Part shown: positions 50,990 through 62,671 of the stretch, piece after piece
How positions within the stretch are numbered: the stretch's first letter is position 1
How the letters are laid out: each line of letters starts with the position of its first letter
Assembly (NCBI GenBank): GCA_037176885.1
Contig: JAWWNJ010000006.1
Location: 2,356,001 to 2,420,000 of the forward strand
Source: Favolaschia claudopus
Taxonomy: Eukaryota; Basidiomycota; Agaricomycetes; Agaricales; Mycenaceae
Reading direction: 5' to 3'
Length of the DNA stretch: 64,000 bases
Notes under the pieces: model-generated
Database searches by the model: none
What the model saw: the letters and a program-made list of their open reading frames with translations, nothing else
What the model was told of the DNA's origin: nothing
Made by a program: the position numbers and the translations under genes

Positions 50990-51055
50990 TCACTCGACCT
51001 CGATAGCATTGCTTTGAGCCAGCACAGTAAACGCCTCTCGAATCAATTTTGAGGC
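50990..51055 (-). pseudogene. Relic of the 3' end of the RSC1/2-like gene
   Basis: On the minus strand 18 codons remain, LIREAFTVLAQSNAIEVE followed by TGA. The intact gene ends LIQEAFTALARSNAIEVE and TGA at 54870. The match stops abruptly at about 51056, where unit 2 of the duplication starts. This marks the duplication breakpoint: unit 1 carried over only the last codons of the neighbouring gene. Confidence 0.85.
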
Positions 51056-51284
51056 ACTCAATTCACGTTACTAATTCAAACTGTCTCAGAGAACTGTGAA
51101 TCGAGGGTCCACTCGTCAATCAGTCGAAACATCGGTATTCAATTTTCTGACCTTCATTCCATTGAAACTCTTGCTAGAAACCGCCCCGGCGGCGTTAGAC
51201 GAAGTATCCAACTAACCCCAATTTAGAATTGTATTCAAACACCAAAGGAGAGAACTCACTGAACGGTCCACCAACAAATCCGGC

Positions 51285-53027
51285 TCAGTCGTCGTTCGGA
51301 ACTAGACGGTAGTTACAACGCTGAATCAAACCGGCGACAGACAAAATTACCTCGAGAGCGGTACCCCCAGGATCTATGTTGGTCAAAAAAACTGTGTTGG
51401 TGCTGCGCCGGATGACCTCCCTAAAGTTGAGAGATACGAGCAAGGAATTTGTATACACTGCATATATGATCTCGGCCGTAGGTAGTGATTCGTAGTAGGA
51501 CACTCACACTTCCCAGACACGATGTTGAATGCGACGTGAACGAGATTGCCAGGCATTGCTAGAAACTATTTGAGATAGTGAGATTCACGGCCAATTTGCA
51601 ATGGTTACGCGGCATACACAGATCATGTCGATTAAAACACAGATGCTGTTTGAATTAACGAAGGAACTGAGATAAGCGTTCGGCTGAGGCAAAAGTGAAT
51701 ATTTGACTTACCCAGTCAGAAGTCCAGTGCTCATCGCATATAAAATAAGCTTATTCACAAGGGAGTCGGTACTGAGAATCACGATAGGTATCCGATTAGA
51801 AAATAAAAGAAAGAAAAACTCACGTCTTAATTCCAGTTCGACTCTTTCTCAAATAATAGGAAAGCGACAAGGCGATCAGCATGTCAGCCACCGAAGCAGA
51901 AGCCAGCGCCACGCTGGTGATCCACTGAAGAATGTTGTTGATGAGAACAAGTTCGACTGGCAAGTAGGATCAAACCTTAATCTCGTGCGACAGGACAAGT
52001 CTCTTGAGTTGAAATCTGGACAAGAATCAATGGCAGCGCACTAGTGACTGAGGTCCTTACGATCTGACTTGAACAGCTGCGTTTCTCTGTGAGTATCAGC
52101 GGTAATTTTGTCGGCCAGCCGTTACACACCGATTTCGAAACCTAGGGCAGTGGTCAGCAAGAAAAAGAATGCGAACGAGTTTGATACCAAAGTAATTCAA
52201 GGACAACACAATCTGTCAAAGAACATGATTAGAGACGAAAGACGCTCCTTCAATCGAGCTCACAATTATTCCTGTTAAGAAGGCATTTCTCCTGCTCACT
52301 AGAAAGAGGTGAAAAGATAGTTCTGATATTATAAGAGGTGGACCCACATATGAACACCTTTCGTGCCAGATATCTGGAGGCAATTAGAGATCGTACAACA
52401 CATCTGCGAAACATACAGTTCAACTATGAATATGATCAAGTTCTGACGTGGATGAGTAGCAAGATCAGCATAGAATGGAGGAAATATACCGTAACAAAAA
52501 CACCGATCTAATTCGGATGGTGAAGTGCAAGTAACTGGAGCATTTATATAATGCGTACATTGAGACTCCTGAAAGCTGCTTTGAGAACGCGACTCGGATC
52601 AAAGAAATGAAAGGCGTTTACCAGATGTTGAAGGAGAGAATTGTTGGGTGGGCATAATTGGTGATAACCCAGAAATACAAAAGATGCCCAATGAAAACAA
52701 GCTGAAGTGTATCAAGGACCCTAGTAATACCCGCTATAAGTCTGAGTGCATAGTGGTAAGAAACGATTCTGATACTGCCATAAGAACGCGACCTGCGCAG
52801 GCTCAGCAAATGATTCATGATTCAGAAAAACAGAATTACCAGGCTCCTCAACCACACAGTGTCGTCAACAAACTTCTGAAAATAATTGAAAGACTGCATG
52901 GACTGTATGCCAAAAAGGCTGTCGCAAATGTTCGTCACGTATGATTGAGTTAATGGGAAACAACTGACCCCCAGGCAAGAACATACGCAACGCAGAGGGC
53001 TCCGAGTATACCATCGAATTCACCCAT
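51285..53027 (-). CDS. DUF6534-type seven-pass membrane protein, copy B
   Basis: Paralogue of the gene at 48130-49920 with the same exon plan. The start at 53027 gives MGEFDGILGALCVAYVLAWG, then LFGIQSMQSFNYFQKFVDDT, the same mini-exon, and VLDTLQLVFIGHLLYFWVIT. Later blocks are WITSVALASASVADMLIALS, SYYLRKSRTGIKT, TDSLVNKLILYAMSTGLLTG, MPGNLVHVAFNIVSGK and LYTNSLLVSLNFREVIRR. The tail reads on as GGTALEVILSVAGLIQRCNY and ends VPNDD with TGA at 51285-51287. The long tail agrees better with a normal C-terminus than the frameshifted one of copy A. Middle exon limits (about 52050-52560) are uncertain. Family members are thought to be membrane proteins; no function is known. Confidence 0.62.
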
Positions 53028-54869
53028 GATATGGCGAGGAGGACGAATGAGTGGGAGCTGTTGGGTTTGAACTGCGGGGCGGCAAATCCCAAATACACGT
53101 CTCCGATCTCGATGTGTGTTTTTAGGCCATTGTTAACGTTTGAGTCCCGTTGTTTGTTTGCTGATTTTCTTTTTTCAGAAGACGACTCCACGCAGCCCAT
53201 AAGTAGCTCTCTGTTTCCCATGGTCGTGACAGCGCGGCAAGAAACTGAGACTCGATAGTTAGCACTCATGTAAGTCGTCCTTACGCTCCTCCATAGCCTG
53301 AAGGTCCGAGCCTGTGATGGCGAATCTGGCAACAGTCAGATTTTTTTTCCCGCAGCCAGCAACATGAAGATTGTCAAGGAGCATAAATTGAACAGAATTG
53401 AACTCAGCGATGAATTCGAGCTCCGAGGAGGTCCGAGATTTTCAAGAACGCGGCGGCTGATCGTTATTCTCTCCTGTGGAAGCTCGTTGCCGGTTCAGAC
53501 TCGACTTGAAGAAGACGATCAATAATCTTGAGAAATCTGTTCACCCCTGTCTGTAAGTATAGATATCATCTTCAACTGAGTATTTCAATGCAATCGTTGT
53601 CATCGGCCTGTGAGGTCAATGTTAGGCTAGCGGGCGTTAAAATTGGCAGGTAACAATATTGGAATTGACTGTGCCACAGTGCCACTGCCACTGGTGGAAC
53701 TGCGACCTCGATGTTGCGCGATGTTCTAACTTCTCTTGCGGTAGTTGTTCAACTCGTTCGTACTGCCGTGGGCTTGCCATGGATGCAAAGTTCTGCATTC
53801 GAGTGACATCGCAACGAACAGAACCCTGCTTATTTGAATGGGGAGTTCAGTATCGCAAGTCCAGGGTGTTGCCAAGATCTTTCACGGTAGACTTCTGTCA
53901 AAACGAACAGCTTTGGGTGTTCACAATCTGCTCAAAGCATTGTCTTCCTACTGCATCTTTCCCATCGGAAGCGTCAGCAATTTTTAGACGTACGTACCTG
54001 ATTCTCAGCGGAAACTTAGTCTGGAGACGGTCGTTGAGCTACGCGCGTGTTCTTCAAACGGGTCTATTCTTATTATTTTTGGCTTGGAAACAAGTTCAGC
54101 TGCGGAAGGGTACTTGTCGGTGATCGGATTGCTGAGGAAGAACACACTTCCCTGCGCATAGCCATACTTGTGTAGTCTTCGCGATTTCAACTCGGCGACT
54201 TCTGCGAACAAAGGCTCTACAAGAACGTTGTTAACGCCAAGAGGCGTGTCTCCATTCGGAACTCCTTGACACTGTTTTTCCCGAATGCATGTCTGCAACT
54301 TGAACAGGAGGCGCCTTCTAAAACTGAGTCAATGAGTAGTGGGACACCGTGAAGAACAGGATATTCTACGATCTGATTGATCTTCGAGGTATCGACTGGC
54401 AGAGTAAAACAGCCTTCTGAGAGATGGAAGTTGAATAGAAGTCAAGGCTTATAGTAAATAACGGCGTTGGTTTGACCGAAATAACGTAGCGAGAGGTAAG
54501 TGTTGAAAATTTCCCTTGCCTAGGATGATTACTGTCAAATTGGGAACCTATGGAAAGTCACCTATTCCTGAGCGTTTGCCGCATGGGAGAGCCATCTAAA
54601 TCCATGTCTGGCCGGGTGCGTGGGCAGCTGCGAGTATATTCGCCACGAGCACCGACGATACACGGTCGACCCACTGCGACTTGCGACATGAGCCGAGAAA
54701 AAGGAGGTGCCGTCACGTCCAGTCACACTCGTCTTCCAGTTGGCTTCGGGGGGTTGAGGGGGATTGAATGCGTTGAATTGCAAAATTTTGGAGTGAAAGC
54801 ATTTGAGAGACGTCCTTCGAGTTGCAGCACAATTGTCGCGTCATCCAATTCATTCTATACAAATGATGG
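53028..54869. other. Upstream part of duplicated unit 2
   Basis: About 1.8 kb. The first 310 bp match the region upstream of copy A. From about 53345 to 54330 there is no clear match in unit 1 and no recognisable gene; the open frames at 53659-54123 (plus) and 54005-54298 (minus) have no domain. The last 500 bp are 3' flank of the RSC1/2-like gene. Confidence 0.45.
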
Positions 54870-57471
54870 TCACTCCACCTCGATAGCATTACTTCGAGCC
54901 AACGCAGTGAACGCCTCTTGAATCAATTCCGAAGCAGTCACGTATTTATGACTGTCCTCCAGCTTGAGCCTTTTCGAAGGCGGCTCAGAGTCTGCCATAT
55001 CAATGTCTTTTTCTACCTGCTGTGGCGCAGGCAGTGCTGCAACCGCTTCCACGGACTGGCCACGAGCATCGTCGCTCCCCATTGGATCATCCTCAGCAAC
55101 TCCGTTCCCGTTTATAGTGGCTGGTTTGGGGGAACCGGACGAGAACTCAGGTTTCACTGGTGCAAGCTCAGGCTTGTACTTGTTCGCCAAAAAATTAAGG
55201 TATTCGAGACGATGTCGTGGTGGCGGAGGTCTGGCCATATGCATCGGCGGTCCCGGAAACCAAAGCATCTCTCCCGTCGTAGGATCGCGTTCGAAATGAC
55301 GCGCTGCAACCGAGCTGTCAGTTAAGGATCTAGGAATGGAGAGGGCAATCATACTCGTCTCTGGCCCAAGTTTCTCCATCGACGTAACGGCAACACCTCC
55401 AGCAGAAACGACCGATCTATCCACAATGACCGTTTGCTTCTTGGGCTGCGCAATCAGTCGCACTGGGCGCTCGAACAGATCCAGCGCTTCCATAGGTGTA
55501 TTGCTCCCGCCGCCCTTGGCACTATACCACTCCGCCCTAGGAATACGGCGAACCTTTCCTCGCGCAGCATCATACCGATACGAGCACACGTAGAGCGGCC
55601 AACAAGGATACCACGCAGGGGTGCGGGGTCGCCCTCGGCCCGCCATTGAGGTATGCTGGCAAGCGACGCGCTCGATAATGTCCACCGAAAGATGGTGCGT
55701 CAACTTGTCTGATTCATAAACCGCGTCAGTGGCATGTTGTGTAAGATACATTCAAGGCCCCGCACCAGTCTGTACAACTTCTCCCTCGATTATGCTGCGG
55801 CTTCTGGGCATGAGGTGCGATATCTGCATGCGTGATCGTGAGGAGAATATGCAGAATGACAAAAAGAGGATCGGCGTACCTCGTCAGCACGTATGTACCA
55901 CCGCATCGTGATGCCAGTCTCGCCGGCGTCGTTGCGCCAGCAAGCAGTGATGCGTCCCACCACTGGGTGACCCGGACGACCAAAACCCGTTGTTTCACTT
56001 TCGGGATCGGGGCCAGAGATGACGTGTACGTAGTGCTGTGGGCGTAGCTCGAAGCCTTTGTGTGCAACGCTCTCGAGGGGGTGCGTTCCCGGTGTTGCAG
56101 GGGGAGCAGGAAGTACCAAAGGCTGCGTAAGTGGCAGTGGAGGTGCGTTTGTCGAAGTTAACGTGTTGGCGATACGCTATAAGATGTATTTAACGGTCTG
56201 AATGAGGTAAGAAGTGAGAGGAAAAGAACCTGCAATGAAACGATGCGGAGCCATTCATCTCCACCAACGCCTGTTATACTGTTGAAACGATTCAAGTGAT
56301 ATCGTCGGCCATTTTCGAATATTCGCGCGACATCTGCATCGAAGGCCCGCGACGCTGCATAGAAAGTGTTGCTCCGCGATCGGCTCTATAGACATTGAGT
56401 GTACTACGATACAGAAAGCATTTAAAACAGACCTCGAGGAGTCGAAATTGGAACGCAATCTGTCCGTATTGAGCGACGTACTTATGTGCAAATGCGGCGA
56501 ATACCACAAACCTTTTCGACTGGGATCCCAGGTTCCAACGCTGTCGAAAGCTTCACGTTACTGTGCTGGCGGTCAATAGACGATGACTATGAACGTAGCG
56601 ACATACGCAGCATCGCGGTACGCTTTAATGGCCTGCATGATCTCAAGATGCCGCTCGTGCGGGACATCCTCCATCCAGCCATCCTCTGCGTCGAAAAGCA
56701 TTGTATACCGCGGCAGACCCCGCTCCAGCTGCTTGACAATCTGCATGTCGGTGGGTGCGCCAGGAGGAGGGTCATATACTTCATCCTCTGATTCATCTTC
56801 AGATTCCGGCTCAGACTCTGATGAAGCCTCTTGTTCTGGGGGTTCGGGAATGGCGGGTAGGCTGGGTGTGGGGTTGGCAGCCACGAAAGTAGATGTGCTT
56901 GGCAGGGGCGCATTCACCACTTGCGTTGGTGTCGGCGCAGACGGGGTTGACTTGACGGCGGTAGATGATGAAGGCTTATTCTTCCCCCGGTCCTTCTTTG
57001 GTTCATACACTTTCTGCGCTGAAGTAGGCGGGGGTGATCCACGTGGAATCGGAAGCGGTTTCGACTGCCATTCTGATTCAAGCAAGTCCTATATGCGAAC
57101 ACACAGGCTATTGAGCATGAAGCAATATCCCCCCGCATAAATAGCACATCCTAAATCCTCACCTTCAGCGTCTGCGCATCCTTCGCAATCTGACTGTCCG
57201 GTTCGTTGTAATACAACGCGTTCAGAAAAACCAAGGATATGTCCGTATACGCGTCCAACGGATCCTTGTACCGATTCTTTTCCAGACTGATCTGAACGCC
57301 GTTCAGACAACGCGGTTCGGGAATGACTTCGTAATATTCTGGCCAAGCATCCTTGTCGACGAGTTCAAGAAACATTCCAGCTAGATGGCGCTTTCGAGGG
57401 GAGCCTGTGGCCGACCTCAAGGCATCGAGAACTTCTTCAATGACTTTCTTTTGCATAGAATTCACCCCCAT
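54870..57471 (-). CDS. RSC1/RSC2-like chromatin remodeller subunit (bromodomain + BAH)
   Basis: The first exon carries a bromodomain (VLDALRSATGSPRKRHLAGM, LVDKDAWPEYYEVIPEPRCL, YKDPLDAYTDISLVFLNALY with the conserved Asn in NEPDSQIAKDAQTLK). A disordered Ser/Thr/Pro and acidic linker follows (PEQEASSESEPESEDESEDE), and then a BAH domain: FELRPQHYVHVISGPDPESE, VVGRITACWRNDAGETGITM, WYIRADEV and YESDKLTHHLSVDIIERVAC. The C-terminal part (YPCWPLYVCSYRYDAARGKV) and tail (SKRLKLEDSHKYVTASELIQ) end at 54870. This order is that of Rsc1/Rsc2 subunits of the RSC nucleosome remodeller, where the two modules bind acetylated histone tails and nucleosomes. I place the start at MGVNSMQKK (57471); the frame stays open upstream without another Met, so an upstream exon is possible. 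Only one bromodomain is clear here, against two in yeast Rsc1/2. Confidence 0.85.
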
Positions 57472-57689
57472 GGCGTCAGGGCCGACTCTATACGAGGTGG
57501 AGATGGGAGAAGGCGGAGGACAAGGGGTGGGCGTGACGGTGTCACAGAGCGTTGGGCGTGACACAACGCGCCAAAAACTGCCAGAACGCGTCGAAGACGA
57601 GGAGTGGGAAAAGACTATGTTCCTGAATACTATCGAGGCCTGATACTAGTGTACGGTATAGTGTATGCTCTACTCTAGTCAATCTACAT

Positions 57690-59853
57690 CTAATTTTGTT
57701 GCCGCTGTGCCCGGCGAGGCTGCCCGCGCGGCTCCTTAGGCGGCGACACAACGACATTCAACCCCGGAATCCCCTTCAAATTCATCTTCCCCACCGTCTT
57801 CTTCTCAATCGGCGGCAGCTCCGCATCCGTCCACCCCAAAGCAGTCCTCGCAAACGCATTCGCCCTCTCAACCAAGTCCGTCTTCGTCCACTTCAGACTC
57901 TTAAGGCTCGTTTGGTACAACCCGAGAAAGGCGCGGTACGCCTGCGCCTTGGTCTCTGTGCTAACCTGGGGCAGCGCCCCCTTAATCTCATCCGCTGCAA
58001 ACGCAAGCTCGGCATCTGTGAGATGGTACAATCCGGGAGCGACTGTTTGTGGGATAGACGTGAGCCCCAATCCCGCGATGGTGCGGTCGCGGAGGAAGAA
58101 GGTTTCTTCTTGGTCGAGGATGAGGATGCCACGACCGCTGGCGCCGGCGCGGGCGGTACGCCCGAGACGGTGGATATACTGTTCCGAGCTGGACGGGAGG
58201 CCAGGTTGGACGATGAGCGTTACTCTGAATCGACGGAATTAGCATTAGCGAGGTGCGTGCATATTGAAAGAAGATTAGAGTGAGCACTAACCCAGGGAAA
58301 TCCATGCCTCGAGCGGTGACATCTGAGCTGAATAGGACAGCCTCCTTCGCGTCTTTAAACGCTTCGGCTGCTTTTGTCCGCGCGGATTGAGATTTGCGAC
58401 TGTGGATTTCAAGGAGCGGAGGCAGAGTTCCTGAAGGCAGTTTGGATAGAGCTTCGTAGTAGAAGCCCACAAGCCGTGCAGTGGGAAGGAAGATCATAGC
58501 CTTGGAGGAACCATTGTTCAAAATCCGGTCTTGCTGAAGGAAGGCTAAGGTGGCGGCGAGCTGATGCGAGAAGGGAACCACGATCGATTGTTGCGGCACT
58601 ACAAATCGGACATTGAGAATGCTGAATCGTGGCTGTATAGAAAGCGACATACCGTGTTCATGTGTATTCACTTCGTCCTCTCGAAGAGTACTGACAAACT
58701 TATAGTTGGGAGCCAACGCGCCTTTCGCAACTTGTTTGATCTCGTTGCTGATGGTAGCAGAGAACAACAGAGCCTGCCGTTTGACTTTGGTCTTGTCAGG
58801 CAAGTAACTCAATATCTTGTCCAATTCCTTCCTGAACCCCTGATCCAACAACCGATCGGCCTCGTCGTACACGATAACTCGAAGGTCGTTGAACAAGTGA
58901 ACGAAGCCGTGCGTGTTTTCTAGGTGGTCAACGAGCCGGCCAGGAGTTGCTATCAATATCCGGGGTGGGTCTTCCATTATTCTCTTGGCCGTGGCGTTCA
59001 TGCTGGAAGGCCGTTAGGGAAGAAGAAATGCATTGTATTTAGCGACGCACTTGGTGCCGCCGATGGCATGCGCGACTCTGAAAGGGTGTTTCTCGATGAG
59101 CGTCTGGGCCTCCTCTTCTATCTCATGAAGGCGTAGACTTAATAATGCAAGAATTCGCAAAAGGGAAAGAATCACATACCTGTAACGCCAACTCGCGAGT
59201 GGGGGATAATACGAGCATAGATATCTTCCTAGTGACCAGTTCCATTTGAATGAGTCGTTCTACTGCCGGTAGCAGAAACGCCAGAGTTTTTCCTGTACCG
59301 GTCTTGGCCTGTACTAGCAAATCCAGACCTTTAAGCGCAGGCTGCGAGAGCGTTAGTCAAAAGTTTTCTCTCTGGTCAAACAAACGGCGTACATCGAGCG
59401 TTGCGTCTGATCACGAAGTTTGTGTTAACGCATCCTTCTCAAAGCTTTATTCACACCGCGCACCTTGTACATCCGATAGAAACCTGGTGAGCACGTTTAG
59501 TCAAAGAGCTCACAGAGCGAAAAAAGGACGCGCTCGTGTTTAATCCCGCTTTTCGAGGCTTCCGAGATGGGCGCGTCTGCAAACCTCCGTGCGGAGAAAT
59601 GTGCTTCGTTCCTAGCGGACCCTACAGGTTTGGGCGCAGGTGCAGATGCCGTCGCAGCCTTTGGAGCCTGGGGTACCGAAGCAGTCGCGGTGGCCGCAGA
59701 AGCCATCGAATTGCCTGTAGGCGGACCCCTTGGCCGCCAGCGCCTAGGACGAGTTGCAGGCATGCTCAGCGCGGTAGAGAGCGAAGCCGAGGAGGACGGG
59801 GGCGATTTGAATTGGGCAAATTTGCTCGTTGTCGCCCGCAACGTTCGAAACAT
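57690..59853 (-). CDS. Mitochondrial DEAD-box RNA helicase (Mss116-like)
   Basis: Starts [20 protein letters not shown], a basic, Ser-rich presequence typical of mitochondrial import. The helicase core follows in several exons: motif [21 protein letters not shown], motif Ia [11 protein letters not shown], motif Ib [14 protein letters not shown], motif [15 protein letters not shown], motif [11 protein letters not shown], motif [22 protein letters not shown], motif [16 protein letters not shown] and motif [14 protein letters not shown]. All catalytic residues are present. The C-terminal extension ([20 protein letters not shown], then [20 protein letters not shown]) is basic, as in Mss116/CYT-19 proteins that chaperone group I and II intron folding and mitochondrial translation. 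The stop is TAG at 57690-57692. The substrate is inferred from family only. Confidence 0.9.
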
Positions 59854-60255
59854 AAATCGAGGAAAAAGTTAAGATTCGAGTGTGACTGTGACAAAATTAT
59901 TCTTGAATCTCTCCCACCACCAGCATCTTTACGGCCTTTGTCTTCAAGATATTGCGCTCTGATTGTTGACGCCTGAGCGAATTACTGACATTATGACAGC
60001 AATTGGAGCTGAACCACTGGGAATTGTATTCGGAGGCATGTCGGCCGCGAGGTGCTAGGCTCTCTCACTGAAACCGCCTGGTAGTCGGCGAATTTTGAGA
60101 GCTACATCGGTCGGGGCTCCAGCCCTGTCACACGAAGAGTATGGAAAGAAACCTTCCATGAGACCCACACAAAACAACCCAATGGTTATCTGGTCCCAAT
60201 AAGTATGTACCGGCAAGCGTCATTTCCCAGCGAGATACTGGTGTAGGTTTCTACG
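59854..60255. other. Intergenic region
   Basis: About 400 bp between the helicase start and the RPF1 stop, both minus strand. It holds the helicase promoter and the RPF1 3' UTR. No gene or repeat is seen. Confidence 0.45.
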
Positions 60256-61953
60256 TTACACGTCGAGTCGGGGTGATCTGTCCTCTACGGTCGGAATTGA
60301 CAACTGTCCTTTCCCTTGCAAGAACACTGTTTTGACTTCCAAATCCTCAGTAGAGCGCTGTAGTGTTCCCCGCATTGTGTTGGGGGGGAGGCGCGACTGG
60401 CAGCGAGGGAGCTTTGTACTTGTACGCCCCAAGGTGCCCGCCAATACCATTACCACTGATAGAGAATACAAAATCTGTATCACAAAAAGAAAGTCCTTCT
60501 CGTCGTTTCCAATTCCGGCTACGACTGCATCAGCCCCAAAGAAACACAAAACAGACAAATCACAGACCTTCCATTGCCACAAGAATTCGTCCGTCTCTGG
60601 AGGAACCACAGGCTGCGGCGGAACAGCAGAGTCCCCTTCCTTCGTCTTCGTCTCGGGGGCCGCACCATCGCTCCCCTCCTCTACCTCTAACATCCCTTCC
60701 TCCTCTCCGTCGTTCTCATCATCCTGACCACCCACACCCACATCAATCTCAAGCGGCTTAGCCCCCTCCCCAAACCGCTGCACCGCAGGAATACCCTTCC
60801 GCAGGGACCTTAACTTCAAAGTAAACCTCGGCCCAATCTCCTGCAGCGCGACTTTTTCCGTCGATCGGAATGCGTATCTACAAACATGATATGTTAGCTA
60901 TTGAGCGGCGGAAGAGGAAGAGAAAGAGGATTTGCTGTGGTGAATAGAAAGACAAATACCCACCGATGCCGTCTGAAGAACAGGAAATCCCGCTGATTGT
61001 GCAGAGTGACAACTTGCCGACCCTGGAATTCTGGTAGCGGGGGAAAGAGCGTTTGGAACATCCGCCCTACGGCGTGCCCGAGTCGCGTCACGAAGTTGTT
61101 CAAAATCAGTTCGGGGTCGTGGGGTGTCGCCCGGGCATGGCCCTTTGAAAAAAAAAAAAAAACCAATCAGCAAAGGAGATTGGATTGGAGTCGAAGGAAA
61201 GAAAGCTATATTTACGTAGATCTCTTTCGTCAATTGCACGGAAGTCAGCTTGAAGTACGCCGTCGGTCCATTGGGCAGGTGTATCAGCGTTATAGCGTCT
61301 GCAGCCGGTCAGGGTCAATAAAGTTCCAGTTTACCAAGCAGAAAAAAAAAAAATTCAACGCACTAGGCTTCTTCCCATCCTCATTCACAACACACATATG
61401 CTTATACCCCCGTCCCGCCGCCCACCCCGCAATCCTCCCAACCTCAAACCCCTTCCCCTTCTTCCTCCTAATAAACTCAGCCCCAGGGAAGATCCCCACC
61501 AGCTCGTCGCAAAACTCGTACGTCGCCTTCGTCGCTTTCGGGGACGTCGTTATCAAGACTTTCGGCGGGACGCTGGGGTCCTCGGTGGAGGAGAAATACG
61601 AGGCAAAAGGATCGGACGCGATATCCTGAGCTGTCTCCTCTTGCTGCGTAGATGAAGACTGGGCAGGATCGGCGGTTAAGAACGAAGGATCGAATTCGCG
61701 AGTATTGTCGAGGGTTCGGGGAATGTTTTCAGCCAGCCGTTTCTTCATTTCAGTATCAGGAGTCGTATTCCTCGAAGTCCAAATCGCGAAGACGCACTTT
61801 TTTCGCAGCCGGATCGTTCGCCTCTACTTTAGCTTGCTCCAACCGTTTTTGCAGCTTCTGTTGCCCCTTAGCCTTCTTCTGCTTACGATTAACATCCTCG
61901 CGTTTTATCTTGTTCTTTATCGTCGAAGGCTCGAATCGCGTCGTCGAGGACAT
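60256..61953 (-). CDS. RPF1: Ribosome production factor 1 (Brix domain)
   Basis: Nucleolar Brix-domain protein needed for maturation of 27S pre-rRNA and 60S subunits. Exon 1 (start 61953) gives [20 protein letters not shown] and then [20 protein letters not shown], the basic N-terminus of Rpf1. A short intron joins AAKK to [20 protein letters not shown], a near-invariant family block. The Brix core follows: [52 protein letters not shown], then [60 protein letters not shown] and [20 protein letters not shown]. The ending FLWQWK is followed by an intron and [16 protein letters not shown]. The stop is at 60256. An acidic Glu/Asp insertion ([12 protein letters not shown]) precedes the conserved end. 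A long poly-A/T run at 61147-61163 is intronic. The exact acceptor of the last intron is uncertain. Confidence 0.9.
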
Positions 61954-62671
61954 GGTGGAAGGAAGGACTTGCAGGAGAAAGTTTACGCCAAGCCGAGAAA
62001 GGCAAGTGATGCCAACAAAATTTAAACGCCCTTGGTCAACTACTAAACAACCACTTCGCATGCGAATTAGGCAATTTTGACTGAGAGACAGTAAAGATTG
62101 GTTTTGGTTATATCTGACCTCCATAACTACATACCAGGCAAGCCACGACAGATACAAAATGAATGAACAAGACCACAGTAAAAACAAGGAACGCGCAACC
62201 AAGGAGAGAGAGGAGGATGTTAGGATGTTGATCAGATCAAACGAAACAGAAACAGAAACATTGACGGGAAAAGTATGTATGAATGGATAACGTAGCAACA
62301 GCAGCTAGAGCTAAGTATATTGTCGAGTCACGATGATGAATGTATGATGATAACGAGACCAGGGAAAGTATGTAAGAGAGTATTTACCGCGCTTGTATGT
62401 ACTGTACTGTAGAAGGACGACCGTAGGCATGTACTGTAAAAGGACTACCACGTACGCACGCTGAACCAAAACCAAACCGCTGTTGCAACACAGTAAATAT
62501 CAATACGATGTTCGAAGGGATAGAGAGAATTGAGCCCGGCTGACCTGCCACAAGATGGAGAAAAAACAAATTGACAAACACCCTCATCCCACCACCCAAC
62601 CCAACCCAACCCGACTTGACCTCCCTCCAGCGGAAGAATTGGATAGAAGTAAGAGTCGAAGGCAAGGCGAA
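61954..62671. other. Intergenic region
   Basis: About 720 bp between the RPF1 start and the stop of the next minus-strand gene. It holds the RPF1 promoter and the neighbour's 3' UTR. Nothing else is recognised. Confidence 0.45.

Larger units (their letters stand above)
47878..51056. repeat. Tandem segmental duplication, unit 1
   Basis: It begins at TCAATTCACG and aligns base for base, with scattered substitutions and indels, to unit 2 (51057-54936). Shared blocks include both DUF6534 genes, their upstream region (about 49920-50260 against 53030-53340), a block near 50310-50400 (against 54350-54440), and the last codons of the RSC1/2-like gene (50990-51056 against 54870-54936). It is about 0.7 kb shorter than unit 2. 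Confidence 0.85.
51057..54936. repeat. Tandem segmental duplication, unit 2
   Basis: The second copy of the unit at 47878-51056. It begins CTCAATTCACG, contains DUF6534 copy B, and continues into the 3' end of the intact RSC1/2-like gene. It has about 1 kb (roughly 53345-54330) with no clear match in unit 1, an insertion here or a deletion there. Confidence 0.85.
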
